A stretch of DNA of 64,000 nt from Barnesiella sp. An55 (lineage in GTDB: Bacteria; Bacteroidota; Bacteroidia; Bacteroidales; Barnesiellaceae). The stretch spans positions 1 to 64,000 of the forward strand of contig NZ_NFHZ01000002.1 of the NCBI RefSeq assembly GCF_002161555.1, in the 5' to 3' direction. The notes below the pieces were generated by a model, which did no database searches, was not told the DNA's origin, and worked only from the letters and a program-made list of their open reading frames with translations. Each line of letters opens with the position of its first letter. Position 1 is the first letter of the stretch. Both the position numbers and the translations under genes were made by a program. Shown here piece after piece: positions 53,860 through 62,532 of this stretch.

Positions 53860-54984
53860 ATGAAACTTTTCGATGTATATCCGCTTTTCGATATAGAAAT
53901 CGTATCGGGGAAGGGTTGCTATACCTACGACTCGCAAGGCACCGAGTACCTCGACCTCTACGGCGGCCACGCCGTCATCTCCATAGGTCACTCGCATCCC
54001 TACTATGTGAGCCGCATCACCGAGCAGGCCCAGAAGCTCGTCTTCTATTCCAACTCGGTTGTCAACCCCCTGCAACAACAGCTGGCCGACAAGCTGGGCA
54101 GCCTGTCGGGCTATGACGACTACGCCCTCTTCCTCATCAACTCGGGTGCCGAGGCCAACGAAAACGCCTTGAAACTGGCCTCGTTCCACACCGGCAAGAA
54201 GAAGGTCATCGCCTTTGCCCACTCCTTTCACGGCCGCACCTCGGCCGCTGTCAAGGTGACCGACAATCCCCGCATCGTCGCTCCCATCAACGACACCTTC
54301 GAGGTGGCCTTCCTGCCCCTCAACGACATGGAACGGGTAGAGCGCGAGATGGCCGGTGGCGATGTGTGTGCCGTCATCATCGAAGGCATACAGGGCGTGG
54401 GCGGCATACAGATACCCGACCCCCAATTCCTGCGCGACCTGCGCGAAGCCTGCACCCGCCACCACGTTGTACTCATCCTCGACGAAGTGCAATCGGGCTA
54501 CGGCCGCACGGGCAAGTTCTTTGCCCACCAGCACGCCGGCATACGCCCCGACCTCATTACCGTCGCCAAGGGAATGGGCAACGGATTTCCCATCGGTGGA
54601 GTCCTCATCAGTCCCCAGTTCACCCCGGTGTATGGGATGCTGGGCACCACCTTCGGCGGCAACCACCTGGCCTGCACCGCAGCCTGTGCCGTGCTCGACG
54701 TCATGCGCGACGAACACCTCATCGACAATGCGGCCCGCGTGGGGCAATACCTCATCGACCGGCTCAGGGAGATACCCCAAATCAAGGAGGTGCGAGGCAA
54801 AGGACTGATGATCGGGCTCGAGTTTGACCACCCCGTGAAAGAGCTGCGGCAAAAGCTTCTGTTTGAGCAACACGTATTTACCGGGGCCTCGGGCACTCAT
54901 GTCATACGGCTGCTGCCGCCCCTGTCGCTATCGCAAGAACAAGCCGATTGTTTTATCGGTAAACTTAAACATATACTCCCATGA
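53860..54984 (+). CDS. argD: acylornithine aminotransferase
   Basis: 374 residues. A PLP-dependent class III aminotransferase that makes N-acylornithine from the semialdehyde. Characteristic are NSGAEANENALKLA, HSFHGRTSAAVKVT, LILDEVQSGYGRTGKFFAHQ (in parts) and the PLP lysine in TVAKGMGNGFPIGG. The stop overlaps the proC start by four bases (ATGA). Substrate preference between acetyl and succinyl forms is not evident. Confidence 0.94.
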   Translation: MKLFDVYPLFDIEIVSGKGCYTYDSQGTEYLDLYGGHAVISIGHSHPYYVSRITEQAQKLVFYSNSVVNPLQQQLADKLGSLSGYDDYALFLINSGAEANENALKLASFHTGKKKVIAFAHSFHGRTSAAVKVTDNPRIVAPINDTFEVAFLPLNDMERVEREMAGGDVCAVIIEGIQGVGGIQIPDPQFLRDLREACTRHHVVLILDEVQSGYGRTGKFFAHQHAGIRPDLITVAKGMGNGFPIGGVLISPQFTPVYGMLGTTFGGNHLACTAACAVLDVMRDEHLIDNAARVGQYLIDRLREIPQIKEVRGKGLMIGLEFDHPVKELRQKLLFEQHVFTGASGTHVIRLLPPLSLSQEQADCFIGKLKHILP

Positions 54985-55769
54985 AAATAACGATTATAGG
55001 CTGCGGGAATATGGGTGGAGCCATCGCCCGCGGACTGGCAAAAAGCAATTTTGTGGCTCCGGCCGACATCACCGTGAGCAACCGGGGCAAAGAGAAACTC
55101 GATTTACTCAAGACCTACAACCCCGAAGTCCACACCACGACCGACAACAAGGCGGCCGTGAAAGATGCCGACATCATTGTGCTGGCCGTGAAGCCCTGGG
55201 TACTCGAGAGCGTGGCCATCGACATCCGCAACGAGCTCGACCTGCCCCGCCAGATTATTGTATCGATTGTGGCCGGTGTCACCATCGAGCGACTGGCTTC
55301 GCTCTTCACCTCGGGCGACTCCATCCCCGCCATCTTCAGGGCGATGCCCAACACGGCTATTGCCATCCGGCAGAGCATGACCCTCTTCACTCCCTACAAT
55401 GCAGTGCCCGAGCAAGTCGATTGCATCCGGGCCATGCTCGACAGTCTGGGCAAGAGCCTGCTCGTCGATGAGAGCCTCATGGAGGCCGGCACGGCCCTCT
55501 GCTCATGCGGTACCGCCTTTGCCATGCGCTACATGCGCGCGGCGGTCGAAGGCGGCGTAGAGATGGGATTCTACCCCAAGGATGCCCAGTTGGTAGTCGA
55601 ACAGACCGTAAAAGGGGCAGCCGAACTGCTGCTGGCTACCGGCAATCACCCCGAGGTAGAGATAGACCGGGTAACCACCCCTGGCGGAATTACCATCAAA
55701 GGGCTCAACGAAATGGAGGCTGCCGGTTTCTCGACAGCCGTCATCCGAGGGTTGAAAGCCTCGAAATAA
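54981..55769 (+). CDS. proC: pyrroline-5-carboxylate reductase
   Basis: 262 residues. It reduces pyrroline-5-carboxylate to proline with NAD(P)H. The start MKITIIGCGNMGGAIARGL is the dinucleotide-binding motif, and the C-terminal VTTPGGITIKGLNEMEAAGF is the family signature. It is translationally coupled to argD by a four-base overlap, and is the last gene of the cluster. proA and proB are absent from the window. Confidence 0.95.
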   Translation: MKITIIGCGNMGGAIARGLAKSNFVAPADITVSNRGKEKLDLLKTYNPEVHTTTDNKAAVKDADIIVLAVKPWVLESVAIDIRNELDLPRQIIVSIVAGVTIERLASLFTSGDSIPAIFRAMPNTAIAIRQSMTLFTPYNAVPEQVDCIRAMLDSLGKSLLVDESLMEAGTALCSCGTAFAMRYMRAAVEGGVEMGFYPKDAQLVVEQTVKGAAELLLATGNHPEVEIDRVTTPGGITIKGLNEMEAAGFSTAVIRGLKASK

Positions 55770-55808
55770 AAGTCAGAGCCGATTAACGAAACTATTGCTG
55801 GGCAAGGG

Positions 55809-56576
55809 TTACATATCGTAAAACTTGTCCAGCAATTTCTTTTTGTACATCTTGCTCACCTTCAACTCCGACACCTTGTTGAATGGCGGCAACAACGTGC
55901 AGCTGTTCTCCGAAATGAGGTACAGGTAATTGATGTTGATGATATACGCCTTGTGAATCTGGATAAACTCGGGAGCATAATTCAAGATTGTATCGGCCGT
56001 TGTCTGGTGCTTCAGGATGAAATGCTGCAGACTGTTCAGCACCACCTTCCACAACTTGCGTTCCGAGTCGTATTTGAAGAATCCGATATTCTCGGGGCGA
56101 ACGATGAGCTTGTCGTTGGTAATGGTCGTGATCAATATCGATTGGGCCGGCTGCGACACGGGCCTCGGCGGAACCGGCTGGGCCCCCGACCGCAATGCCT
56201 CCTCGCGCGACAGAGAAAAACGGTTCATGATCAACGAAAGTTCACTGTCGCTGACTGGCTTGAGCAGGAAGTCGAACGCCTGTAACCGCAAGGCCGGCAA
56301 CAGATACTTCTCATACGAAGTATAAAACACGACCTTCATATTCCAATCGATGTGCTTGTCGAGCGACGACAGGAACTCCAATCCCGACGTGTCGGACAAC
56401 TCTACATCGAGAAACAGCAACTCGGGTTTGTATTGCATCACCGTGTTCCAGCCCTCCTCGCCATTGCCCGCAGTCGCTACAAGATGCACATCGGGATAGG
56501 CCTTCAGACGCTCGGCCAGTACTCGTATCGACAGATTATCGTCATCGACAATTACCGTGTCAATTCTATTTTCCAT
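55809..56576 (-). CDS. LytTR-family response regulator
   Basis: 255 residues. The receiver domain (1-125) has the acidic pair at 11-13, phospho-acceptor Asp57 (LLFLDVELSD) and Lys of LLKPVSD. The C-terminal LytTR DNA-binding domain (about 150-250) shows KLIVRPENIGFFKYDSERKLW and FIQIHKAYIININYLYLI, in parts. It lies 2 bases after the histidine kinase gene, so the two form one two-component system. Target promoters are unknown. Confidence 0.93.
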   Translation of the reverse strand: MENRIDTVIVDDDNLSIRVLAERLKAYPDVHLVATAGNGEEGWNTVMQYKPELLFLDVELSDTSGLEFLSSLDKHIDWNMKVVFYTSYEKYLLPALRLQAFDFLLKPVSDSELSLIMNRFSLSREEALRSGAQPVPPRPVSQPAQSILITTITNDKLIVRPENIGFFKYDSERKLWKVVLNSLQHFILKHQTTADTILNYAPEFIQIHKAYIININYLYLISENSCTLLPPFNKVSELKVSKMYKKKLLDKFYDM

Positions 56577-56578
56577 GA

Positions 56579-58597
56579 TCAGTCGTTTATATCGAAATTA
56601 TAGACGTCGGGAATAACCAGCAGGGCGCGGCACCCCTCCTCCCCCTCGGGGCTATGATAGCCGTTCAACTCAAACCGCATCTGGTGCTTGTTGCGGGCAT
56701 TGAGCAGTTGTATAATCTGGGCAACCACCCTCAACCCCACCTGCGACTTGTCGCCTCCCCGCTGCACCACGGGCAGCGGACCGTTGTTGAGGACCTCGAT
56801 GCAAATGGCGGCATCGCGATGTTCGACCTGCACGGTCAGGCGTTTTTCGGCATCGAGAGGTTTCTTTTTCAGCCCATGCTTAATGGCATTCTCGACAAAT
56901 ATCTGCACCATCATCGACGGTAACCGCACGGCATCCAGATCGATACCCTCGGCCACCGACACTTTATACTCAAATTTCTCGCCCAGCGATTCCCCTTCGA
57001 CCGCCACGTAGAGGTCGATAAACTTCAGTTCCTCGCGCAGTGTCGTGCAAAACACACTGGCCAACGACTGCCCCTGGCGAAGCATATCGACCAATACGCC
57101 CAACGACGAAGGCCGACCCTCTTGCCGGGCCAAGAGCTCATGGTTGAGAGCATTGTAGATGAAGTGCGGAGTAATGCGGTTGCGCGCATTCTCCATCTTC
57201 ATGGTAACGATGCGACGCAACATCTGTTCCTCACGCTGTTTCACCCGCTTGCGCCGATACACAAACAGGAGGGCCAGCACCAGCACAACAGCCGTCACCC
57301 CAGCCAAGAGGGCATAAATGCGCATCAGCTCGGCCTCCTTGTCGCTGATGACCAGATTCTGGTTCAAGATAGTTGCATCGCGCTCATAACGCATGCGATT
57401 CTCGGCAATTTTCATCCTCACCCGCTCGCTACGCAGAGAGTCGGACAGGGAGGTATAGGCCTGTTCATATTCAAAAGCCTTTTTCCAATCGTGTTTCTCC
57501 TTGGCAAACCGCCGCAGAAAATCGAGCCGCAGCAACCCCTGCTCCGACCGCATGTCATCCCTGTACGGATACTGGGTTGCCAGTTTATCGGCCTGCCCGA
57601 AATCACCATCCTGCAAAGCCAGTTCCATCTGTTGGGTGCGCAGATGCGACATGACCATTTCGTTATATCCGCTCGCCCCGAAATAAGCCAGGTTCTCGGC
57701 AATGAGCGGTCGAGCCTGCTCGGGCTGATGAAGTTTCAGATAAATATCCGACAGATTGGCCTTGCAGAAATGGGCCTCCCACTCCATATCGGGATGCGTT
57801 TGCAAGAAAGTATCGAGACGCAGGAAGATGTCCAACGCCTGCCGATAGTCCTTCTGGTAGAAATAATCATTCCCCCGACTATTCAAATAGTTGAACTGGT
57901 CATAGACGGTCATCATATTCCACAACCGCTCGCACTTGTCCCACCAGATCTTGCTTTGCCCAAAATCGCGAAGGGTCGTATAGGTAGCCGCCAAGCCGCT
58001 ATACAAGGGTATATAGTTCGCCGTATCGGTCTGTATGGAATCGGCCAAAGCGATAGCCTGCCGGTAGGTCATCGCACTCATGGCCAAATCGCCTCCAAAC
58101 TTATAGGCGTCGGCCAAATTGGCATAACTCAACAAACGATCGTTCTCGTCGCCCCCCATATCGGCATACCGGCACGCCTCTTTCTGATAAAAAAGCATCG
58201 AGTCGGCATCAAAGGCATATTGGGTATAATAGAGGCCCTTGGCCTGCATACACTTTATCATCAAATCGTTACGCAGTTTAGAATAGGGTTTCCCCGACAA
58301 GTAGTGTACTACGCTGTCGGCACTGAGCAGAACCGAATCGAGTTGTGCCGTATAGAAATAGCGTATGATGTCCTGCACGACAAAGTTATAATACTCGTCA
58401 CTGTCGCGAGCATTGCTCTTCCCCTGGCTTATCGCTTTCTTGATAAAAGCCATGTTGTGCGTACGAAACGAATCGGCTATCTCTTGATTGATGGCATCGA
58501 GCGAAGTCGCCTCGGATTTCCGGGACGTACAACCGCTTCCTATCAAAACCAGACACAAGAGTAAGGCAACCAAGCGCCACAACTTCACTATTTTCAT
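56579..58597 (-). CDS. TPR-containing sensor histidine kinase (LytS/His_kinase type)
   Basis: 672 residues. The N-terminal signal ends near GSGC and could be a lipoprotein or type I signal. Residues about 60-400 are TPR-like repeats facing the periplasm; one membrane helix at about 425-445 (IYALLAGVTAVVLVLALLFVY, in parts) precedes the cytoplasmic kinase. The phospho-acceptor His is in NRITPHFIYNALNHELL. The N box FVENAIKHGLKKK is clear, but the G1 box reads LNNGPLP where DNG is the textbook form, and G2 is QVGLRVV. The ligand is unknown. Paired with the LytTR regulator downstream. Confidence 0.9.
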   Translation of the reverse strand: MKIVKLWRLVALLLCLVLIGSGCTSRKSEATSLDAINQEIADSFRTHNMAFIKKAISQGKSNARDSDEYYNFVVQDIIRYFYTAQLDSVLLSADSVVHYLSGKPYSKLRNDLMIKCMQAKGLYYTQYAFDADSMLFYQKEACRYADMGGDENDRLLSYANLADAYKFGGDLAMSAMTYRQAIALADSIQTDTANYIPLYSGLAATYTTLRDFGQSKIWWDKCERLWNMMTVYDQFNYLNSRGNDYFYQKDYRQALDIFLRLDTFLQTHPDMEWEAHFCKANLSDIYLKLHQPEQARPLIAENLAYFGASGYNEMVMSHLRTQQMELALQDGDFGQADKLATQYPYRDDMRSEQGLLRLDFLRRFAKEKHDWKKAFEYEQAYTSLSDSLRSERVRMKIAENRMRYERDATILNQNLVISDKEAELMRIYALLAGVTAVVLVLALLFVYRRKRVKQREEQMLRRIVTMKMENARNRITPHFIYNALNHELLARQEGRPSSLGVLVDMLRQGQSLASVFCTTLREELKFIDLYVAVEGESLGEKFEYKVSVAEGIDLDAVRLPSMMVQIFVENAIKHGLKKKPLDAEKRLTVQVEHRDAAICIEVLNNGPLPVVQRGGDKSQVGLRVVAQIIQLLNARNKHQMRFELNGYHSPEGEEGCRALLVIPDVYNFDIND

Positions 58598-58876
58598 GGA
58601 TCAAAACTTATTCTATACAGCGACAATCAAGGCTCATACAGGAAGGAATCATGGCGAACTACGCCTTGCTTGAACGCGACTCTACACCCACCCTCTGCAA
58701 TCGAGAATCGAGAGAGTCCCTACTTATGATACCGAGCATCATCTGTTCTACGGGGAACAAATGTACGACTTTTTTTGGCTCATTCATTACTTTATAAAAA
58801 CAAACCTGTCAATCTCTATTTTTTACCGCTTATCCATCGTGCCGACCTGTTATCCCAAAAACATCGAATCCTGCGG

Positions 58877-58907
58877 TTGCCGAATTGTTTTTATCGTTCT
58901 ATCTTTG
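58877..58907 (+). promoter_or_regulatory. promoter for the candidate sRNA
   Basis: GTTG (TTG at 58877-58879), 20 bases, TATCTTTG (58900-58907), reading rightward into a region without genes. Confidence 0.55.
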
Positions 58908-58913
58908 AATAAA

Positions 58914-59208
58914 TTTCAATATTATTTTATATAAAAGAAAATTTTAGAAAGGGGACGTAAGAGCAAGGATGTGATCAGCAAAATATTGTGCGCGGTGCAC
59001 AATAGACAAATATAACGACACACCGAAAAAGAAATGAGAAATTTATCCCGAGCCTCAACAGCAAGGGAGGGGCAAAAAAAGATTTGTACCCACATCAGGC
59101 GGAGAGGATCTCCACCCTACAACCAAAGCCGTTTCACCGTCAAAAAAAAACGGCACATCCTTGTCTTCTTACATGTGGACTTCCTCTTAAAGAGGAAGTC
59201 CTTTTTTT
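58914..59208 (+). ncRNA. candidate small RNA between histidine kinase and ssb
   Basis: A rightward promoter at 58877-58907 and a strong rightward terminator at 59177-59208 bracket about 295 bases with no convincing reading frame. The two flanking genes diverge, so neither explains this terminator. Inside are the palindrome at 58985-59003, GCCGTTT/AAACGGC arms near 59126-59154 and GGAGaggatCTCC near 59101. The 5' end is set from the -7 box and is approximate. No known RNA family was recognised. Confidence 0.45.
59177..59208 (+). terminator. rho-independent terminator (orphan)
   Basis: GGACTTCCTCT pairs with AGAGGAAGTCC around a short loop and is followed by seven Ts on the plus strand; the minus strand has no T-run. 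It ends the candidate sRNA. Confidence 0.88.
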
Positions 59209-59237
59209 ATCATCACCCTGTGAAAACCAGGCTTCCA

Positions 59238-59269
59238 TTTGCTTCGACTCTCTTTTTTATCTATCTTTG
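59238..59269 (+). promoter_or_regulatory. ssb promoter
   Basis: TTTG (59238-59241), 20 bases, TATCTTTG (59262-59269), 78 bases before the ssb start. Same spacing as the purT and SIMPL promoters. Confidence 0.8.
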
Positions 59270-59347
59270 TAAAAGATAGGGATACAGTTTCTCAGGCAGA
59301 GCCCGATTCTGGAATTACGATTGTATAATCAACAACTTAAACACACC

Positions 59348-59800
59348 ATGTCTGTAAACAAAGTCATTTTGATAGGAAACGTGGGCAAAGACCCCGATGT
59401 GAGATATCTCGAAAACAACGTGTGCGTAGCCAACTTCACCCTGGCTACCACCGAGCGCGGCTACACCACGCAAAGCGGTGTACAGATTCCCGACAAGACC
59501 GAGTGGCACAACATTGTCGCCTGGCGAGGCCTGGCCGAAATTGCCGAAAAATATGTGCGCAAAGGCACCCAACTCTACATCGAGGGGAAAATCCGCACCC
59601 GCTCGTGGGAAGACCAGAACAAGATTCGCCGCTACACGACCGAGATCTATGTCGATAACATGGAACTGCTGGGCCGTCGCGACGCCCCACAGGCTGCTGC
59701 ACCGACTCAGGCCCAACCCCAAAGCTACCAGGCACCGTCCAATCCGGCAGGATTTGCACCCACAGGCGGAAATAGTAGCGACGACGATTTGCCGTTCTGA
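59348..59800 (+). CDS. ssb: single-stranded DNA-binding protein
   Basis: 150 residues. The OB fold opens MSVNKVILIGNVGKDPDVRY, with WHNIVAWRGLAEIAEKYV and YIEGKIRTRSW. A Gln/Ala/Pro-rich linker leads to the acidic tip SSDDDLPF that recruits repair and replication proteins. ATG 59348 gives the family N-terminus. It is followed by gldE after 126 bases with a hairpin between, the usual Bacteroidota order ssb-gldE-gldD. Confidence 0.97.
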   Translation: MSVNKVILIGNVGKDPDVRYLENNVCVANFTLATTERGYTTQSGVQIPDKTEWHNIVAWRGLAEIAEKYVRKGTQLYIEGKIRTRSWEDQNKIRRYTTEIYVDNMELLGRRDAPQAAAPTQAQPQSYQAPSNPAGFAPTGGNSSDDDLPF

Positions 59801-59838
59801 TATAATGTTGTAATTTTGCAGAAAATTAACGGGCTACG

Positions 59839-59890
59839 TTCTCCCTGCCGGCTGATACCGGTGAGGAGAATCGCCAACCCGGCATACGGG
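59839..59890 (+). other. hairpins in the ssb-gldE gap
   Basis: TTCTCC...CCGG (59839-59851) pairs with CCGG...GGAGAA (59858-59870), a 10-bp stem with a small internal loop; CCCGGCATACGGG at 59878-59890 forms a second short stem. There is no T-run after either, so this may be an mRNA processing or stability element and not a terminator. Confidence 0.4.
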
Positions 59891-59926
59891 TAGGCCGGCC
59901 TATTGTTTCACTAATACTATTTTTTC

Positions 59927-61246
59927 TTGGACCCAGATTCATATTTATCGGTTTTCTCGGCCATCGAGGTTACGCCCCCCTCGGGCGGTGCCATTCTGGC
60001 AATTATTCTGGCGGGATTGTTTTTGTGTGTCTCTGCATTTGTTTCAGCTTCCGAAATAGCCTACTTCTCGCTCTCGTCCGAAGAGCTGCACGAGTTTGAC
60101 GACGACGAGTCAACGACCAACGTTTTAGTTAAGAAATTGCTTGCCAAGCCCGAGTATCTGCTGGCCACGATACTCATCTCGAACAACCTGGTCAACGTGG
60201 CCATCGTTATCCTCTGCAATTTCTTCTTCTCCGACATTCTTCATTTTCACAGCGACGTGCTGGACTTCATCTTCCAGACGATTCTGCTCACCTTCCTGTT
60301 GCTCCTCTTCGGCGAGGTGATGCCCAAGTTTTATGCCAACCAGAAACCGGTCAACTGGGTAAAACGCAGCTGCCGGGGACTGTCGGTTCTGGAGCGCATC
60401 TTCTCTCCGCTGGCCAACCTGCTGGTCAACTCGACCCACATTGTCAACAAGCACATCGTGAAGAAGAGTGCCAACATATCGATGAACGAACTCTCGCAGG
60501 CGCTTGAGATGACTCAGGTCGAAGCCAACGACGAGAAAGAGATGCTCGAGGGTATCATCAAGTTTGGCGGCAAAACCGTGCAGGAGGTGATGACGGCCCG
60601 TGTCGATATTACCGACGTAGAGATACGCACCGACTTCAAAGAGCTGCTCGACCTCATCATCGAGACCGGCTACTCGCGACTGCCCGTTTACGACACGACC
60701 GAAGACGATATCAAAGGTATCATTTACAGCAAAGACCTGCTGCCCTACATCGGGCAGGATGCCTCGTTCAACTGGCGCAAGCTCATGCGCCGAGCCTACT
60801 TCGTGCCCGAAACCAAGATGATCGACGACCTGCTGGAGGAGTTCCGCACGAAAAAGATACACATGGCCATCGTGGTCGATGAGTTCGGCGGCACATCGGG
60901 TATCGTGACCATGGAAGATATTCTCGAGGAGATCGTGGGCGACATCAGCGACGAATATGACGAGGAGGAAAAGAACTATGTCAAGATCGACGACAATACC
61001 TATATCTTCGAGGGCAAGACTCTCTTGAACGACTTCTACAAAATCACGGGACTCGACGAAAGCGAGTTTGGCGACAAGGCCGAAGATGCCGAAACCCTGG
61101 CCGGCCTCATTCTCGATATCAAGGAAGACTTCCCCAAAGTGAAGGAACAGATCGACTACGGACGATGCAGTTTCCTGGTGCTCGAGCTCGACAAACGCCG
61201 CATCGGTAAAGTGAAGGTAAAAATCAACCCCACCACCGAAGAATAA
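59927..61246 (+). CDS. gldE: gliding-motility-associated protein GldE (CNNM/CorC family)
   Basis: 439 residues. The N-terminal CNNM domain has about four hydrophobic segments (AILAIILAGLFLCVSAFVSASEIAYFSL, in parts). Two CBS domains follow (VMTARVDITDVE; GTSGIVTMEDILEEIVGDI) and a CorC-type C-terminal domain. Such proteins are linked to ion transport; GldE supports gliding and T9SS-related function in flavobacteria. The start is a TTG at 59927 giving MDPDSYLSVF, which matches relatives; no ATG fits. It lies directly upstream of gldD. Confidence 0.92.
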   Translation: MDPDSYLSVFSAIEVTPPSGGAILAIILAGLFLCVSAFVSASEIAYFSLSSEELHEFDDDESTTNVLVKKLLAKPEYLLATILISNNLVNVAIVILCNFFFSDILHFHSDVLDFIFQTILLTFLLLLFGEVMPKFYANQKPVNWVKRSCRGLSVLERIFSPLANLLVNSTHIVNKHIVKKSANISMNELSQALEMTQVEANDEKEMLEGIIKFGGKTVQEVMTARVDITDVEIRTDFKELLDLIIETGYSRLPVYDTTEDDIKGIIYSKDLLPYIGQDASFNWRKLMRRAYFVPETKMIDDLLEEFRTKKIHMAIVVDEFGGTSGIVTMEDILEEIVGDISDEYDEEEKNYVKIDDNTYIFEGKTLLNDFYKITGLDESEFGDKAEDAETLAGLILDIKEDFPKVKEQIDYGRCSFLVLELDKRRIGKVKVKINPTTEE

Positions 61247-61258
61247 ACCGATTGACTC

Positions 61259-61882
61259 ATGAGACTGGCCCCGCTCGACATACAATCCTACCGACTTGCT
61301 CTTTATGCACTGCTCTGCCTCGTGACCGGGCTGGGTTGCCTCTCCTGCCGCCAACAATACACGCCGCGGCCCGACGGCTACTTCCGCATCGACTCCTATC
61401 CCGATACCTACCGGCGCACTACACTGCTGGCGCCCCACCTCTCGTTCGAGATACCCGAGGGCGCAATCGAAGCCATCGACCCCGACACCACTCGCCAGCG
61501 CGACGGTGTGCAGTGGCTCGACATACGCTTTCCCCGCTACCGAGCCACCCTCTACTGCAGCTATCACCCTCTGCGGGGCAATCTCGACCGGCTGCTCAAC
61601 GAGAGCCGCGAGCTGGTTTACCGCCAGAGCATACGCCCCGACCTGGTGCAGGCCGGTACCTACGAAAACGACAGTCTGCACATCTATGCCACCCTCTACG
61701 ACCTCTCGGCCGAGAGTGCCACCCCGCTGCAGTTTGTCGTTACCGATAGTACCCGATACCTTTTGCGAGGCTCGGTCTATTTCGACGAACCGGGAAAAAG
61801 CGACTCCATCGCCCCGGTCATCGACTACCTGTCGGACCACATCGCCCACCTCATCGAAAGCATAGAAACCCCGGCCCGATAA
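61259..61882 (+). CDS. gldD: gliding-motility lipoprotein GldD
   Basis: 207 residues. A lipoprotein signal with Cys in LSCRQQ (about residue 30) is followed by YTPRPDGYFRIDSYPDTYRR, the signature of GldD. Its molecular role is unknown, but in Flavobacterium it is needed for gliding. It starts 12 bases after gldE and ends 2 bases before the phosphopantetheinyl transferase gene, so the three are cotranscribed. Most gut Bacteroidales do not glide, so a role in T9SS or envelope function is more likely; this is inference. Confidence 0.9.
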   Translation: MRLAPLDIQSYRLALYALLCLVTGLGCLSCRQQYTPRPDGYFRIDSYPDTYRRTTLLAPHLSFEIPEGAIEAIDPDTTRQRDGVQWLDIRFPRYRATLYCSYHPLRGNLDRLLNESRELVYRQSIRPDLVQAGTYENDSLHIYATLYDLSAESATPLQFVVTDSTRYLLRGSVYFDEPGKSDSIAPVIDYLSDHIAHLIESIETPAR

Positions 61883-61884
61883 TC

Positions 61885-62532
61885 ATGCCCGCTCTGCCCC
61901 ACATATCGACTCCCACCGGTGCCTGCATCACCCTGTGGCATCTCACCGAAGACGAAGCGACACTCGCAGCTCTGCTCACCGACGAGGAGCGTAACCTGTT
62001 GCCGCAGCATGAGCTATCGTCCAAACGTTATGTCGAACAGGCAACCGCCCGGCTGCTGATTGACTCGATGGACGAGACACGTGGCCGTTCCCTGGCCCAT
62101 ACCGCCGAAGGGCAACCCTATCTGCCGGGCTGTCCCGGGCACATCTCCATCTCACACACCCGACAATGGGTAGCCGTAGCCTGGCACCCCCACATGCCAA
62201 CAGGTATCGACATCGAGCGTCGGGGCTCCCGGGTCGAACGTGTTGCCGCCCGCGTATTCACCGACAAGGAGTTGAACGCGCACACGACCTCCCTCCAGGC
62301 ACATACCCTGTGGCTGCACCTGTGCTGGTCGGCCAAAGAGGCGCTCTTCAAGGCTATCCCCGAAGCCGCAATCGACTTTCGCGAACACCTGCACGTCGCC
62401 CCGCCCGACCGTCTTGAGAAGGAGGGGATATTCACCGCGACCGAGAGCCGCACGCCGGCTCACCGCCGCTACACCCTATGGTATCGCACCCACGACGAGT
62501 GGGTGATGGTATGCGCCACACCGTTACCGTAA
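61885..62532 (+). CDS. 4'-phosphopantetheinyl transferase superfamily protein
   Basis: 215 residues. It would transfer the phosphopantetheine arm of CoA to a carrier protein. The Sfp-type motifs are TGIDIERRGSRVERVAARVF (metal-binding D-x-E) and WSAKEALFKAIP, with HISISHTRQWVAVA upstream. It is the only such gene here; whether it serves fatty acid ACP or another carrier cannot be told. Last gene of ssb-gldE-gldD-PPTase; its tail overlaps the HMA gene by 9 bases, antisense. Confidence 0.9.
   Translation: MPALPHISTPTGACITLWHLTEDEATLAALLTDEERNLLPQHELSSKRYVEQATARLLIDSMDETRGRSLAHTAEGQPYLPGCPGHISISHTRQWVAVAWHPHMPTGIDIERRGSRVERVAARVFTDKELNAHTTSLQAHTLWLHLCWSAKEALFKAIPEAAIDFREHLHVAPPDRLEKEGIFTATESRTPAHRRYTLWYRTHDEWVMVCATPLP

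Larger units (their letters stand above)
58598..59347. other. 750-bp divergent region upstream of ssb
   Basis: No protein gene was seen; an 81-codon frame at 59034-59279 crosses a terminator and the ssb promoter and was rejected. The region holds a candidate sRNA (58914-59208), a palindrome ATTGTGC-gcggt-GCACAAT at 58985-59003, and the ssb promoter at 59238-59269. Confidence 0.6.

Noticed and set aside
57122-58564. 480-codon frame antisense to the histidine kinase gene
   Set aside because: Shadow of a well-supported gene, without family motifs.
59034-59279. 81-codon frame upstream of ssb
   Set aside because: It reads through a strong terminator and the ssb promoter and has basic, low-complexity residues.
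60125-61849. 574-codon frame antisense to gldE and gldD
   Set aside because: Its residues mirror the sense codons (His, Val, Gly-rich), it crosses two real genes, and no start signal is present.
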